Below, piece by piece: positions 26,827 to 35,243 of a DNA stretch of 64,000 nucleotides. Each line of letters begins with the position of its first letter. Position 1 is the stretch's first letter. Origin of the DNA: Urechidicola sp. (lineage in GTDB: Bacteria > Bacteroidota > Bacteroidia > Flavobacteriales > Flavobacteriaceae); assembly GCA_028599075.1 (NCBI GenBank), contig JAQRMW010000041.1:1-64000 (forward strand). The letters are read 5' to 3'. The notes below the pieces were generated by a model. The model was not told the DNA's origin. It was given only the letters and a program-made list of their open reading frames with translations, and made no database searches. Made by a program: the position numbers and the translations under genes.

Positions 26827-27690
26827 TTACAAAATGTGTTTTTGAGCTTTGTATGATGATCTAACTAAAGCACCACTTTCTACGTGTCTAAAGCCCATTT
26901 TCTTTCCAATATCTTCGTATTTTTTAAACTGCTCTGGAGTAATATACTCCATCACTGGTAAGTGTTTTTTACTAGGTTGTAAGTATTGACCAATGGTAAT
27001 GATATCTACATTTACATCGGCTAAATCTTGCATAGACTGTATCACTTCTTCTTCAGTTTCTCCAAGTCCTAACATAATACCAGACTTTGTTCTTCTGATA
27101 CCTTGGTCTTTTAAGTATTTTAGTACGCCTAAACTACGATCGTATTTTGCTTGAATTCTAACTTCGCGAGTCAGCCTTCTAACTGTTTCAAGATTATGCG
27201 AAACTACTTCAGGAGCAACTTCAATAATTCTATCAATATTTTTATGGTCTAATTGAAAATCAGGAATCAACGTTTCTAAAGTCGTTTCAGGATTTGCTCT
27301 TCGAATAGCTTTCACTGTTTCTGCCCAAATAATCGACCCGCCATCTTTTAAATCGTCTCTATCTACTGATGTGATTACAGCATGCTTAATTTTCATCAAC
27401 TTAATAGAACGCGCTACTTTTTCTGGCTCTTCCCATTCAACCGTTTCTGGTCTTCCAGTTTTAACACCACAAAATCCACAAGAACGCGTACAAATATTTC
27501 CTAAAATCATAAAGGTTGCAGTGCCTTCTCCCCAGCATTCACCCATGTTTGGGCAGCTTCCGCTAGTGCAAATGGTATTTAACCCGTAGTTGCTTACAAT
27601 TTCTCTAAGCTCGGTATATTTTTTACCAGTAGGTAATTTTACCCGTAACCATTTGGGTTTTTGTTTTCTGATTGTTGTTGACTCAGCCAT
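26827..27690 (-). CDS. lipA: Lipoyl synthase
   Basis: A 287-residue radical-SAM enzyme. The auxiliary cluster cysteines are C41, C46 and C52 (CTSGSCPNMGECW) and the SAM-cluster cysteines C67, C71 and C74 (CTRSCGFC). The C-terminal RSSYKAQKH contains the Arg-Ser-Ser motif that ligates the sacrificial cluster. It inserts two sulfur atoms into octanoyl-protein and so supplies the cofactor used with LpdA. No lipB is adjacent. Complete. Confidence 0.97.
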   Translation of the reverse strand: MAESTTIRKQKPKWLRVKLPTGKKYTELREIVSNYGLNTICTSGSCPNMGECWGEGTATFMILGNICTRSCGFCGVKTGRPETVEWEEPEKVARSIKLMKIKHAVITSVDRDDLKDGGSIIWAETVKAIRRANPETTLETLIPDFQLDHKNIDRIIEVAPEVVSHNLETVRRLTREVRIQAKYDRSLGVLKYLKDQGIRRTKSGIMLGLGETEEEVIQSMQDLADVNVDIITIGQYLQPSKKHLPVMEYITPEQFKKYEDIGKKMGFRHVESGALVRSSYKAQKHIL

Positions 27691-27712
27691 CTATTATTTA
27701 TTTAATGATAAG

Positions 27713-27735
27713 GTCTCGACTGCGCTCGACCAGAC
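27713..27735. repeat. CTCGACTGCGCTCGA repeat (single arm)
   Basis: GTCTCGACTGCGCTCGACCAGAC, one arm of the element whose complete inverted form is at 41456-41520; another arm is at 47837-47860. It lies in the lipA leader. Confidence 0.7.
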
Positions 27736-27785
27736 AAATAATTTTTTGTTTAAAGAATAAAATCAAAAAGAATTTATTCAGGCTG

Positions 27786-27793
27786 CAAATTTA
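27786..27793 (-). promoter_or_regulatory. Putative -7 box (TAAATTTG) for lipA
   Basis: The box overlaps the stop codon TAA of the upstream Nramp-like gene, giving TAAATTTG then CAGCC on the minus strand, 96 bases before the lipA start. It would allow lipA transcription independent of the upstream operon. Confidence 0.4.
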
Positions 27794-29005
27794 CAAATTC
27801 ATAAGATACCACACACTAAATCCGATTAAGAATAAAATTCCAAAATAACTAAGTATTTTCATTGATAGTGAAGGTCGCCATTCTTTAGGCGTATGTTTTC
27901 CAGAAATCAAAACAAAATTACTGATAGCAAAGAATGGAGCTGATAAAAAGGATAGTATAGTTGCGATTTTAACGATTGTTCCCATTTCTGATTTTAAATA
28001 ATTAAGTATAAAAATAGTGCCAATTGATAAAAGAGAAATCCAAAACCAATACGATTTTTTTATGGTGTTTTTTGAAAGCAAAGATACCACAGAACTCAAG
28101 GCTCTTGGCGATGCGTCCATGGTTGTTAGGGTAGTGCTAAACATTGTTGTAAAAGCTGCAATAGCAATTATTAGATACATCCAATCTCCAATAGCATTTG
28201 TATATAAGGCAATGAGTTGTTGAGCAAATCCTCCTGCGCTTGAACTAAAACTTTCTCCTGTGCCATACATTACCAATACACCTAGTGATAAGAAACATAG
28301 TCCTAAAATTATTGTAAAGACATAACCAATATTAAAATCAGAAATACTTTTTTCTGTACTAAATTCTGGGCTGTCTTTCTTTTTTTCTAATGCCCAAAGA
28401 GAATGAATTACTGATAGATCTAGAGGTGAAGGCATCCAACCTAAAAAAGCAATTAAAAAACCAATTTCTAAACTTCCTTCTGGTAGTATCTGCATAAAAC
28501 TATAAGTAGTTTCACTTCCAAGCAACGCTGCTATGACAGATGTAATAGTCGTAATTGTTAAGATTACAATAATCACTTTCATTAAATTGTCTAATAATTT
28601 ATAACGCCCAATGAGTAATATAAGCACAATAACTATGGTGATGACTAAACTCCATGTTACCGGATTTTCAGTAAGACCAAAGAGGTTTATTGCCAATCCT
28701 GCTGTTACGATTGTTACTGCAGACTGAATTGTAAACATCGTGCAAATTGCCAATATAAAGTAAGTTATTAAAACACCTTTTCCGAGCTTTTTATATCCAT
28801 CAACTAGACTCTCACCTGTAGCCATTGCGTACCGTGGGCCATATTGAAAAAACGGGTATTTAAATAAATGTACTAAAAGTAATGCCCAAACTAATCCAAA
28901 GCCATATTCTGCACCTGCTCTTGTTGACATCACTAAATGAGAGACTCCAATAGAAGCTCCTGCAAACAGGAGTCCAGGACCAAGAGATTTTAATTTTTGA
29001 ATCAT
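27791..29005 (-). CDS. Nramp-related membrane transporter lacking the canonical metal site
   Basis: A 404-residue protein with about eleven membrane helices and the Nramp (LeuT-type) layout. The helix-1 unwound motif, normally DPGN, reads GVSH (residues 20-23 in GASIGVSHLVMSTRAG). The helix-6 motif, normally MPH, reads MPS (191-193 in LGWMPSPLDLS). These residues bind Mn or Fe in canonical Nramp proteins, so the substrate here may differ. It overlaps the ECF sigma gene by 4 bases (ATGA) and is the last gene of the operon. Family membership is firm; manganese or iron transport is not supported by the motifs. Confidence 0.8.
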   Translation of the reverse strand: MIQKLKSLGPGLLFAGASIGVSHLVMSTRAGAEYGFGLVWALLLVHLFKYPFFQYGPRYAMATGESLVDGYKKLGKGVLITYFILAICTMFTIQSAVTIVTAGLAINLFGLTENPVTWSLVITIVIVLILLIGRYKLLDNLMKVIIVILTITTITSVIAALLGSETTYSFMQILPEGSLEIGFLIAFLGWMPSPLDLSVIHSLWALEKKKDSPEFSTEKSISDFNIGYVFTIILGLCFLSLGVLVMYGTGESFSSSAGGFAQQLIALYTNAIGDWMYLIIAIAAFTTMFSTTLTTMDASPRALSSVVSLLSKNTIKKSYWFWISLLSIGTIFILNYLKSEMGTIVKIATILSFLSAPFFAISNFVLISGKHTPKEWRPSLSMKILSYFGILFLIGFSVWYLMNL

Positions 29006-29559
29006 TTCTTAGACTCGATGATTTCAGATAATAATTTTTTAGCACGCATCAAGTTTACTTTTACCGAACTCATAGATTCGTTTAAAGTTGCAGCAATTTC
29101 TTTATAACTCAACTCTTGAAAATAACGCAACTGAATAATTTTTTGCTGCTTGCTATTTAGTTTCTTAATGTGATTTAACAACTCCGCTAAATTCTGTTCA
29201 ATGATAATTTTATCTTCTGGTGATGGTGAGTTATCAGAGATATAAAATGCTTCAGAATTTTCTTTACTAATAGATAAAGTTTCTTTCTTTTGACCACGTA
29301 TCGAATCGATAAAAATATTTTTAGAAATGGTAATTAACCAAGATTTAAATGGATAATTGTCGCTATACAAATCAATTTTATCAAAGGCTTTAGAAAAAGT
29401 TTTGATGGTTATATCTTCAGCTTCATTTTCATTATTGGTTTTGGCAAACTGAAAACGATAGACATCACTCCAATAGGTATTCAACAATTTTTTAAAAGCA
29501 CTTTCTTTACCCAAGCGGGCATTCTCAACAATTTCTTGAATTTCGGGTGTGTTGGTCAT
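29002..29559 (-). CDS. ECF-type RNA polymerase sigma factor
   Basis: A 185-residue sigma-70 family factor of group 4. Region 2 is about residues 20-90 (YRFQFAKTNNENEAEDITIKT, then FKSWLITISKNIFID), and region 4 about 125-180 with the helix-turn-helix LRYFQELSYKEIAATLN. No anti-sigma gene is adjacent: downstream it overlaps the Nramp-like gene and upstream, 7 bases away, is a glycosyltransferase. The translational coupling suggests the transporter or the glycosyltransferase is linked to what it senses, but this is inference. Confidence 0.9.
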   Translation of the reverse strand: MTNTPEIQEIVENARLGKESAFKKLLNTYWSDVYRFQFAKTNNENEAEDITIKTFSKAFDKIDLYSDNYPFKSWLITISKNIFIDSIRGQKKETLSISKENSEAFYISDNSPSPEDKIIIEQNLAELLNHIKKLNSKQQKIIQLRYFQELSYKEIAATLNESMSSVKVNLMRAKKLLSEIIESKK

Positions 29560-29566
29560 AAAAAAC

Positions 29567-30670
29567 TTACCAATGTGTAGGTTTTGAAACTAGATTTTTG
29601 ATAAAGATAAACATTTGAGTCAGAACTAAAAATATTTCCAAAAATGGTGTCCAAAGGACAAGTCCTTTTTCGTTGAGTTTTTTTGATGTTTTTGAAAGAA
29701 TGATATATTGAATAGCAATTCTGACTAAAAATAATCCTAAAACAATTTTCCATTGAAATCCAAAAGAGACTAGGAGTAAGGCTAGAATCCAAAATAATAA
29801 TTGTGAACCATAATACAATCCCAATAAAAATTGATGAATCGGTTTGTAATAATTCGCAGTTGAGACATGCCTTCTTTTTTGATTGCCCCAATCTTTAAAA
29901 GTTGTTTTAGGCTTGGATATTGTAAAACTATTAGGATGTAAAGAAAGCGCACAATTTTCTTTTGTGGCATTTTGATTTACAAACAAATCATCATCACCAG
30001 ATTTTAAGTGTAGGTGATTTTCAAAACCATTGGTGTCAAAAAAAAGTGATTTGGTATAGGCTAAATTCCGACCGACTCCCATATAAGGTAATCCAATGTT
30101 TGCATACGAAAAGTATTGCAATGCAGTCATCAAGGTTTCAAAACGAATGAGTTTGTTGAGCCATGAATTTTTGATACTTCGGTAGGCACCATATCCCAAA
30201 ACAATAGATTTATTAGCTGTAAATTGTTGGCTCATTCCTCTAATCCAGTTATCAGAATTGGGTGTGCAATCAGCATCTGTAAAAAGCAAATGTTCTTGAG
30301 TTGAAGCTTTAATTCCTAAGGAAAGTGCGTATTTCTTAGAGCCTCCGCTTTTGGTTTCTACAACATTTACAATTTTAATTTTTGAAGGATATTTTTCTTT
30401 AAATGATTCCATCACTTCTAGACTATCATCATACGAACAATCATTGATTAATACAATTTCAAAATCAGGATAATTTTGTTGTATGATTTTAGGTAAAAAT
30501 TGTTTAAGATTTTCGGACTCATTACGAGCACAAATCAACACTGAAATAGGAATATCAGAATATTCTTTCTTTGTAGTTTTAAAAGAAGAGAATCGAGAAA
30601 AAATAAAAAGGTAATAGCAAAGTTGAATAATGGTACTTGCAATAAAGAAAGCAAAAACCAGCTGCATCAA
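29567..30670 (-). CDS. Family 2 glycosyltransferase (membrane-bound)
   Basis: A 367-residue GT2 enzyme with an N-terminal membrane helix (about 3-24) and two to three C-terminal helices (about 285-355). The GT-A catalytic core shows SVLICARNE, LINDCSYDDS, the DxD motif as FTDADCTPNS, SGDDDLFVNQ, and a terminal NQKRRHVS in the position of the QxxRW-type motif. It probably extends a lipid-linked or surface glycan at the inner membrane. Its start directly abuts the stop of the small Cys-rich gene. Confidence 0.88.
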   Translation of the reverse strand: MMQLVFAFFIASTIIQLCYYLFIFSRFSSFKTTKKEYSDIPISVLICARNESENLKQFLPKIIQQNYPDFEIVLINDCSYDDSLEVMESFKEKYPSKIKIVNVVETKSGGSKKYALSLGIKASTQEHLLFTDADCTPNSDNWIRGMSQQFTANKSIVLGYGAYRSIKNSWLNKLIRFETLMTALQYFSYANIGLPYMGVGRNLAYTKSLFFDTNGFENHLHLKSGDDDLFVNQNATKENCALSLHPNSFTISKPKTTFKDWGNQKRRHVSTANYYKPIHQFLLGLYYGSQLLFWILALLLVSFGFQWKIVLGLFLVRIAIQYIILSKTSKKLNEKGLVLWTPFLEIFLVLTQMFIFIKNLVSKPTHW

Positions 30671-30856
30671 TTATCTGTTTTCACAAAGATCAGCAGCTTT
30701 ACCACAATAGCCACAAGACTCTCCTTCTTTGTTTAAGTGCGGGTTTTGACTTGCGCAAGTACCTGCAAATTTTCCATCCTTTTTAGTCCATAATTTAATG
30801 GCCAATCCTGCAACTCCTAAGAGTAATAATCCGATAGTGATAAATACTAATTTCAT
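30671..30856 (-). CDS. Small membrane or secreted Cys-rich protein
   Basis: A 61-residue protein with one N-terminal membrane helix (about 3-23) and a short exported or cytosolic tail with four cysteines in the pattern C(A)SQNP, C-GYC, C. CASQNPHLNKEGESCGYCG could form a small metal-binding or redox site. Homologues with the same motif are recurrent in Flavobacteriia, usually annotated only as membrane or secreted protein. It starts the operon glycosyltransferase - ECF sigma - Nramp-like; a TATCTTTG box lies 18 bases upstream. Confidence 0.72.
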   Translation of the reverse strand: MKLVFITIGLLLLGVAGLAIKLWTKKDGKFAGTCASQNPHLNKEGESCGYCGKAADLCENR

Positions 30857-30873
30857 ACTTAAATATTAGAGTG

Positions 30874-30881
30874 CAAAGATA
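30874..30881 (-). promoter_or_regulatory. Putative -7 box (TATCTTTG) of the small protein-GT2-sigma-Nramp operon
   Basis: TATCTTTG followed by CACTC on the minus strand fits TAnnTTTG and lies 18 bases before the first gene. There is no clear -33 element. Confidence 0.5.
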
Positions 30882-30923
30882 CAGATTTATGAATATAAAA
30901 TAGTTAAAAGATGCTTTAATCTT

Positions 30924-31958
30924 TTAAACCACATTTACCTCAATAGCAAGCTCAATTCCGAAACTGTCTAAAACTGTTTGTTGAATTTTTTGTGCCAAAG
31001 CATAAATTTCTTGTCCTGTGGCATTGTCATAATTTACCAATACTAAGGCCTGTTTTTCATGGACTCCTGCATCACCAAAACGTTTGCCTTTAAAACCGCA
31101 TTGTTCTATTAACCAACCAGCAGGAATCTTAAAAGAGTTGTGAGTTGTGAGTTTTGAGTTTTGAGTTGCCTTTATTTCGTAAAATGGAATTTGTGGATTT
31201 TTTTTTTGTAACTGTAAAAACTGCTCTTTTGAAATAACAGGGTTTTTAAAAAAACTACCACTATTACCAATTTCTTTTGGATTTGGTAGTTTGCTATTTC
31301 TGATGTCGATTACAACATCTGAAATATCTTTGATGGTTGGCTCTTTAATTTCTCTTTTTTCTAATTCCGTTTGTATCGCACCATAAGTAGTATTGAGTTT
31401 GTGATGCTGTTTGGTCAGTTTAAAAATGACAGAAGTAATAATATATTTTCCTTTTAACTCATTTTTAAAAACAGAATTTCGATACCCAAACTCACATTCA
31501 TCTTTGGTAAAAACTCGTCTGTTTCCAGTTACAATTTCTATGGCTTTTAATTTGTAAAAACAGTCTTTTATTTCTACGCCATACGCCCCAATATTTTGAA
31601 TTGGACTCGTACCAACATTACCAGGAATAAGTGATAGGTTTTCTAAGCCTCCAAAATCATTTTCTATAGCCCATAGTACAAAGTCATGCCAATTTTCACC
31701 TGCTTGAACCTTGATAAAAACTTCATTTTCAGTTTCTTTAATGGTATCTATTCCCTTTAAATCAATGTGTAAAACAAGCTTGTTTAAGTCATTAGTCAAT
31801 AACAAATTGCTGCCTCCTCCCAAAATAAATATATTTTGTTCTACTGCAAGAATATCTATTAAATCATCAATTGAATTTACACTCACAAACCTAGATGCTA
31901 TGGCGTCAATGCCAAAAGTATTGTAGTTTTTTAGTGATATGTTTTGTTGAATTTTCAA
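30924..31958 (-). CDS. murB: UDP-N-acetylmuramate dehydrogenase MurB
   Basis: About 344 residues of the type I (E. coli-like) MurB, which reduces UDP-GlcNAc-enolpyruvate to UDP-MurNAc. FAD-binding FILGGGSNLLLTND, NVGTSPIQNIGAYGVEI, SGSFFKNPV and PAGWLIEQCGFKGKR are clear. No ATG is available; TTG at 31958 (LKIQQNISLKNYNTFG) follows the upstream stop by 1 base and matches the usual start, while TTG at 31988 would overlap the aminotransferase. Residues about 264-275 (ATQNSKLTTHNS) are encoded by five heptamer repeats and sit between YEI and FKIPAGW, where I recall ordinary MurB proteins having only a short link. Confidence 0.94.
   Translation of the reverse strand: MKIQQNISLKNYNTFGIDAIASRFVSVNSIDDLIDILAVEQNIFILGGGSNLLLTNDLNKLVLHIDLKGIDTIKETENEVFIKVQAGENWHDFVLWAIENDFGGLENLSLIPGNVGTSPIQNIGAYGVEIKDCFYKLKAIEIVTGNRRVFTKDECEFGYRNSVFKNELKGKYIITSVIFKLTKQHHKLNTTYGAIQTELEKREIKEPTIKDISDVVIDIRNSKLPNPKEIGNSGSFFKNPVISKEQFLQLQKKNPQIPFYEIKATQNSKLTTHNSFKIPAGWLIEQCGFKGKRFGDAGVHEKQALVLVNYDNATGQEIYALAQKIQQTVLDSFGIELAIEVNVV
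31135..31169 (-). repeat. Five heptamers inside the murB coding sequence
   Basis: Plus-strand units GAGTTGT, GAGTTGT, GAGTTTT, GAGTTTT, GAGTTGC in exact 7-base register. This is the same family as the tract after cinA (TAGTTGT). It is read in frame in murB as ATQNSKLTTHNS. Confidence 0.85.
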
Positions 31959-31959
31959 A

Positions 31960-33156
31960 TTAGAGATTCGTGTATTTTGAAAGTGCAATTTTTAATATCT
32001 CAACAGAGCGAATCAAATCTTCTTTTTTCAATACATATGCAATTCTAATTTGATTTTTACCTTGTCCCTTTGTAGAATAAAATCCACTTGCAGGTGCAAC
32101 CATCACTGTTTCATTATTATCTTCAAAACTCTCAAGTATCCATTGTGCAAAATCATCAGCGTCTTCTATCGGTAATTGTGCTACACAATAAAATGCCCCT
32201 TTTGGTTTCGATACAATAACGCCGTCAATTTTTTGCAATTCGGCAATCAAAGTATCACGTCTCTCTTTGTATTCAACAATCACTTCATCAAAATAGTTTT
32301 GTGTAGTTTCTAGTGCAGCCTCACTTGCAATTTGTGCATAGGTTGGTGGGCTCAATCTTGCTTGAGCAAATTTCATAGCAGTTTGTATTACTGCTGTGTT
32401 TTTAGAAACCATGCATCCAATTCTAGCTCCACACATACTATAACGCTTAGAAACCGAGTCTATGATAATTGCATAATCTTCTAATCCAAAATTGTTTAAA
32501 ACAGAATGATGTTTATCTGACTGATCATATACAAATTCACGATACACTTCATCAGCAATTAAAAACAAATCATGCTTTTTTACGATTACAGCCAGTTTTT
32601 CAATTTCTTCTTCTGAGTATAAATATCCAGTCGGATTCCCGGGATTACAAATTAATATAGCTTTAGTCTTAGGAGTAATCAGTTTTTCAAATTCCGAAAT
32701 ATCAGGTAAAGCAAATCCATCTTCAATACTAGAATTTACCGGAACTACTTTTACACCGCTCGCTGTTGAAAATCCATTGTAGTTTGCATAAAATGGTTCT
32801 GGAATAATAATTTCATCCCCATAATCTGCTATCGTTCCCATTGCAAAAAGTAAGGCTTCAGAACCACCAGTTGTAACAATGATGTCATCTTTAGTTACAG
32901 CAATATTATTTTGTTGGTAATAATTTGCAAGCTTAGTTCTGTATTCATCCGAACCCTCAGACCGACTATATGCCAATACTTCAACTGCATTATTTTTGAT
33001 AGCATCTAAAGCTACTTGTGGTGTTTTAATATCGGGTTGACCAATGTTGAGATGAAAGACTTTTACGCCATTTTTCTTTGCGTTTTCGGCATACGGAACT
33101 AACTTTCTAATTGGAGATGCTGGCATTGCATTTCCTTTGGATGATATTTTTGGCAT
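31960..33156 (-). CDS. PLP-dependent aminotransferase (AspC/class I)
   Basis: A 398-residue fold-type I aminotransferase starting MPKISSKGNAMPASPIRKL (33156); the ORF can be extended to 33174. The PLP lysine is in DSVSKRYSMCGARIG, with NPGNPTGYLYS and the C-terminal substrate Arg in KNQIRIAYVL. It resembles the aspartate/aromatic/alanine group, and the amino acid cannot be fixed from sequence. murB follows after 1 base, so the two are co-transcribed. Confidence 0.9.
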   Translation of the reverse strand: MPKISSKGNAMPASPIRKLVPYAENAKKNGVKVFHLNIGQPDIKTPQVALDAIKNNAVEVLAYSRSEGSDEYRTKLANYYQQNNIAVTKDDIIVTTGGSEALLFAMGTIADYGDEIIIPEPFYANYNGFSTASGVKVVPVNSSIEDGFALPDISEFEKLITPKTKAILICNPGNPTGYLYSEEEIEKLAVIVKKHDLFLIADEVYREFVYDQSDKHHSVLNNFGLEDYAIIIDSVSKRYSMCGARIGCMVSKNTAVIQTAMKFAQARLSPPTYAQIASEAALETTQNYFDEVIVEYKERRDTLIAELQKIDGVIVSKPKGAFYCVAQLPIEDADDFAQWILESFEDNNETVMVAPASGFYSTKGQGKNQIRIAYVLKKEDLIRSVEILKIALSKYTNL

Positions 33157-33299
33157 CGTATTATTTTTAAGCAAAATTGCAAATAAATTCTGAATGATTC
33201 GTAATAATCAGCATGAATTTTTAAAGGTTAAATATTTCACAAAAATCATTATAATGCTGTGCGATGTTGTATTTTTATTGTTTAAATCTGACTAATTTG

Positions 33300-34631
33300 A
33301 TGTTTGTAAAAAGACCCTATATTTTAATTCTTGTTTTCTTGTTTTGCACAAATTTAGCAAATGCGCAGGATTTTAGATTTATAGGAAAAAATACTGCACA
33401 AACATTTAGCTTTAAGCTTATCAATAATTTAATCATTATTCCTGTTGAGGTTAATGGTAGTAAATTATCATTTATTTTAGATTCTGGTGTAAGTGCACCT
33501 GTGGTGTTTAACTTAACTTCATCAGACACATTAGAACTTAAAAATGTTGAAAAAATTCAAATTCGTGGTTTAGGAACTGGAGACCCAATTGAGGCATTGC
33601 ACTCTAAGAATAATCGATTTAGGATTGGAAACTTGTTTGCGATGAATAAGAGTTTATTCATCATTTATAAAGAACAATTTGATTTATCTGCAAAACTTGG
33701 AATTACCGTTCATGGCATGATAGGATACGATTTGCTTAAAGATTTTGTAGTGACGATAAATTATGTAACTAAAAAAATCACCTTTACAAAACCAGAAGAT
33801 TATAGGTATCGAAGGTGCTCTAAATGCGAAACTTTTGATTTAGAATTTTATAAAAAGAAGCCCTATATAAATGGTGAGGTTGTTGTTATGAATTCATATC
33901 AAAAATTACCTGTAAAGCTGCTGATCGATTCTGGTGGTTCAGATGCTCTTTGGTTGTTTGAAGATGAAACTTTTACTGTTCCCGAAAAGGCTTTTGAAGA
34001 TTTTATTGGTGAAGGAATAACCGGTAGTATCCATGGCATGCGTAGTAAACTTAAGTCATTTTCTCTAAAAAGCTTTGTTTTTAAAAACCCAAACGTGGCT
34101 TATTTAGATTCTCTTTCAACATATCACGCAAAACGATTTAAAGAGCGTAATGGTAGTTTAGGTGGTGGAATATTAAAACGATTTAAAGTGGTGTTTGATT
34201 ATCCAAATAAAAAAATCACCTTAAAAAAGAACAGTATGTTCAATAATGAATTTGGGTATAATATGAGCGGGATAGAGTTGATGCATAATGGAAAGGAGCT
34301 TGTGAGAACAAAAGGAAAAGCAGCCTTTATTGTTTCTAGGGATGATGAAGCAAAAGCGACAAATACTGTATATTTAGATGTTAACTATGACTATGAATTT
34401 CAGCCAATATACAAAGTTGCCAATGTAAGAATAGATTCTCCAGCAGTAAATGTTGGAATTTTAAAAGGGGATGTTTTAGTTAAGGTTAACGGTACTTTTG
34501 CTTACAATTATAGTCTAGAAGGTATTTTAGAAAAATTTTATGGAGATAGTGGTAGAAGAGTGAGACTGAAAATTAATAGAAACGGAGAGGTGATTGATTT
34601 TGAATTCCATCTCAAAGATTTATTAGAATAA
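33300..34631 (+). CDS. Exported retropepsin-like aspartyl protease with PDZ domain
   Basis: About 443 residues. ATG at 33300 gives a classic signal peptide (MFVKRPYILILVFLFCTNLANA-Q); the frame extends to 33264 but with no signal logic. Two aspartyl protease lobes follow, with catalytic DSG motifs at about D61 (FILDSGVSAPV) and D210 (LIDSGGSDALW), and a PDZ domain at about 340-440 (VGILKGDVLVKVNG). Single-chain, two-lobe exported proteases with PDZ are common in Bacteroidota; substrates are unknown. Convergent with the DUF1573 gene. Confidence 0.87.
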   Translation: MFVKRPYILILVFLFCTNLANAQDFRFIGKNTAQTFSFKLINNLIIIPVEVNGSKLSFILDSGVSAPVVFNLTSSDTLELKNVEKIQIRGLGTGDPIEALHSKNNRFRIGNLFAMNKSLFIIYKEQFDLSAKLGITVHGMIGYDLLKDFVVTINYVTKKITFTKPEDYRYRRCSKCETFDLEFYKKKPYINGEVVVMNSYQKLPVKLLIDSGGSDALWLFEDETFTVPEKAFEDFIGEGITGSIHGMRSKLKSFSLKSFVFKNPNVAYLDSLSTYHAKRFKERNGSLGGGILKRFKVVFDYPNKKITLKKNSMFNNEFGYNMSGIELMHNGKELVRTKGKAAFIVSRDDEAKATNTVYLDVNYDYEFQPIYKVANVRIDSPAVNVGILKGDVLVKVNGTFAYNYSLEGILEKFYGDSGRRVRLKINRNGEVIDFEFHLKDLLE

Positions 34632-34635
34632 AAAA

Positions 34636-34655
34636 GGCTACCTGTGAAGGTAGCC
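34636..34655 (-). terminator. Intrinsic terminator of the DUF1573 gene
   Basis: GGCTACCT-gtga-AGGTAGCC, an 8-bp perfect stem, followed on the minus strand by TTTTTT. It is placed between two convergent genes and may serve both. Confidence 0.8.
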
Positions 34656-34682
34656 TCAACTATTAATTATTTGAAAAGCAGT

Positions 34683-35129
34683 TTAGTTAGAAATCAAAGA
34701 TTTTTCTTTTTCTACTGCTGAACTTGTTTCTGGCTTTAAAACAATACCTTTTACTTTTAAACGCTTAACTGGTTCAGAAGCATTCGATGTAATGGTGATA
34801 GTTTTAGAAAAACCACCAACACGATTGGTATCATACTTAACTTTAATTTCTCCAGTTTCACCTGGCATAATTGGTGCTTCTGGCTTTGTTGGTACCGTAC
34901 AACCACAACTTCCTTTTACTTTTTCTACAATCAATGGAGAATTACCCGTATTTGTAAATGTAAATACGCGAAGTCCATCCGTTCCTTTTTCAATTTTACC
35001 ATAATCTATGGTTTCTACTTCAAACTTAAAAACCGGTGCATCTAAGTCAACTTTTTCTTCTGTTTTTTCTTGAGCATTCATCGAAATTGATAACACACTT
35101 AAAAATAAAATTGTTGCTAATTTTTTCAT
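34683..35129 (-). CDS. DUF1573 secreted Ig-like protein
   Basis: A 148-residue exported protein with signal MKKLATILFLSVLSISMNA-Q and one DUF1573/ASH-like beta-sandwich: FKFEVETIDYGKIEKG, FTFTNTGNSPLIVEKVKGSCGCTVP, PGETGEIKVKYDT. The GSCGCT motif is typical. The family is abundant in Bacteroidota and of unknown role. Divergent from valS. Confidence 0.9.
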   Translation of the reverse strand: MKKLATILFLSVLSISMNAQEKTEEKVDLDAPVFKFEVETIDYGKIEKGTDGLRVFTFTNTGNSPLIVEKVKGSCGCTVPTKPEAPIMPGETGEIKVKYDTNRVGGFSKTITITSNASEPVKRLKVKGIVLKPETSSAVEKEKSLISN

Positions 35130-35207
35130 AATTTATATCCTTTGGGATTGTAAAATTACTACTTTTTTTTTGTTTTCAAAATGTTTTACAATCAATTGGT
35201 ATAATCG

Positions 35208-35215
35208 TACATTTG
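35208..35215 (+). promoter_or_regulatory. Putative -7 box (TACATTTG) for valS
   Basis: TACATTTG followed by CCT, 28 bases before the valS ATG, fits TAnnTTTG. Confidence 0.5.
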
Positions 35216-35243
35216 CCTACTGAAAAAAGAAAATTTGTAACTG

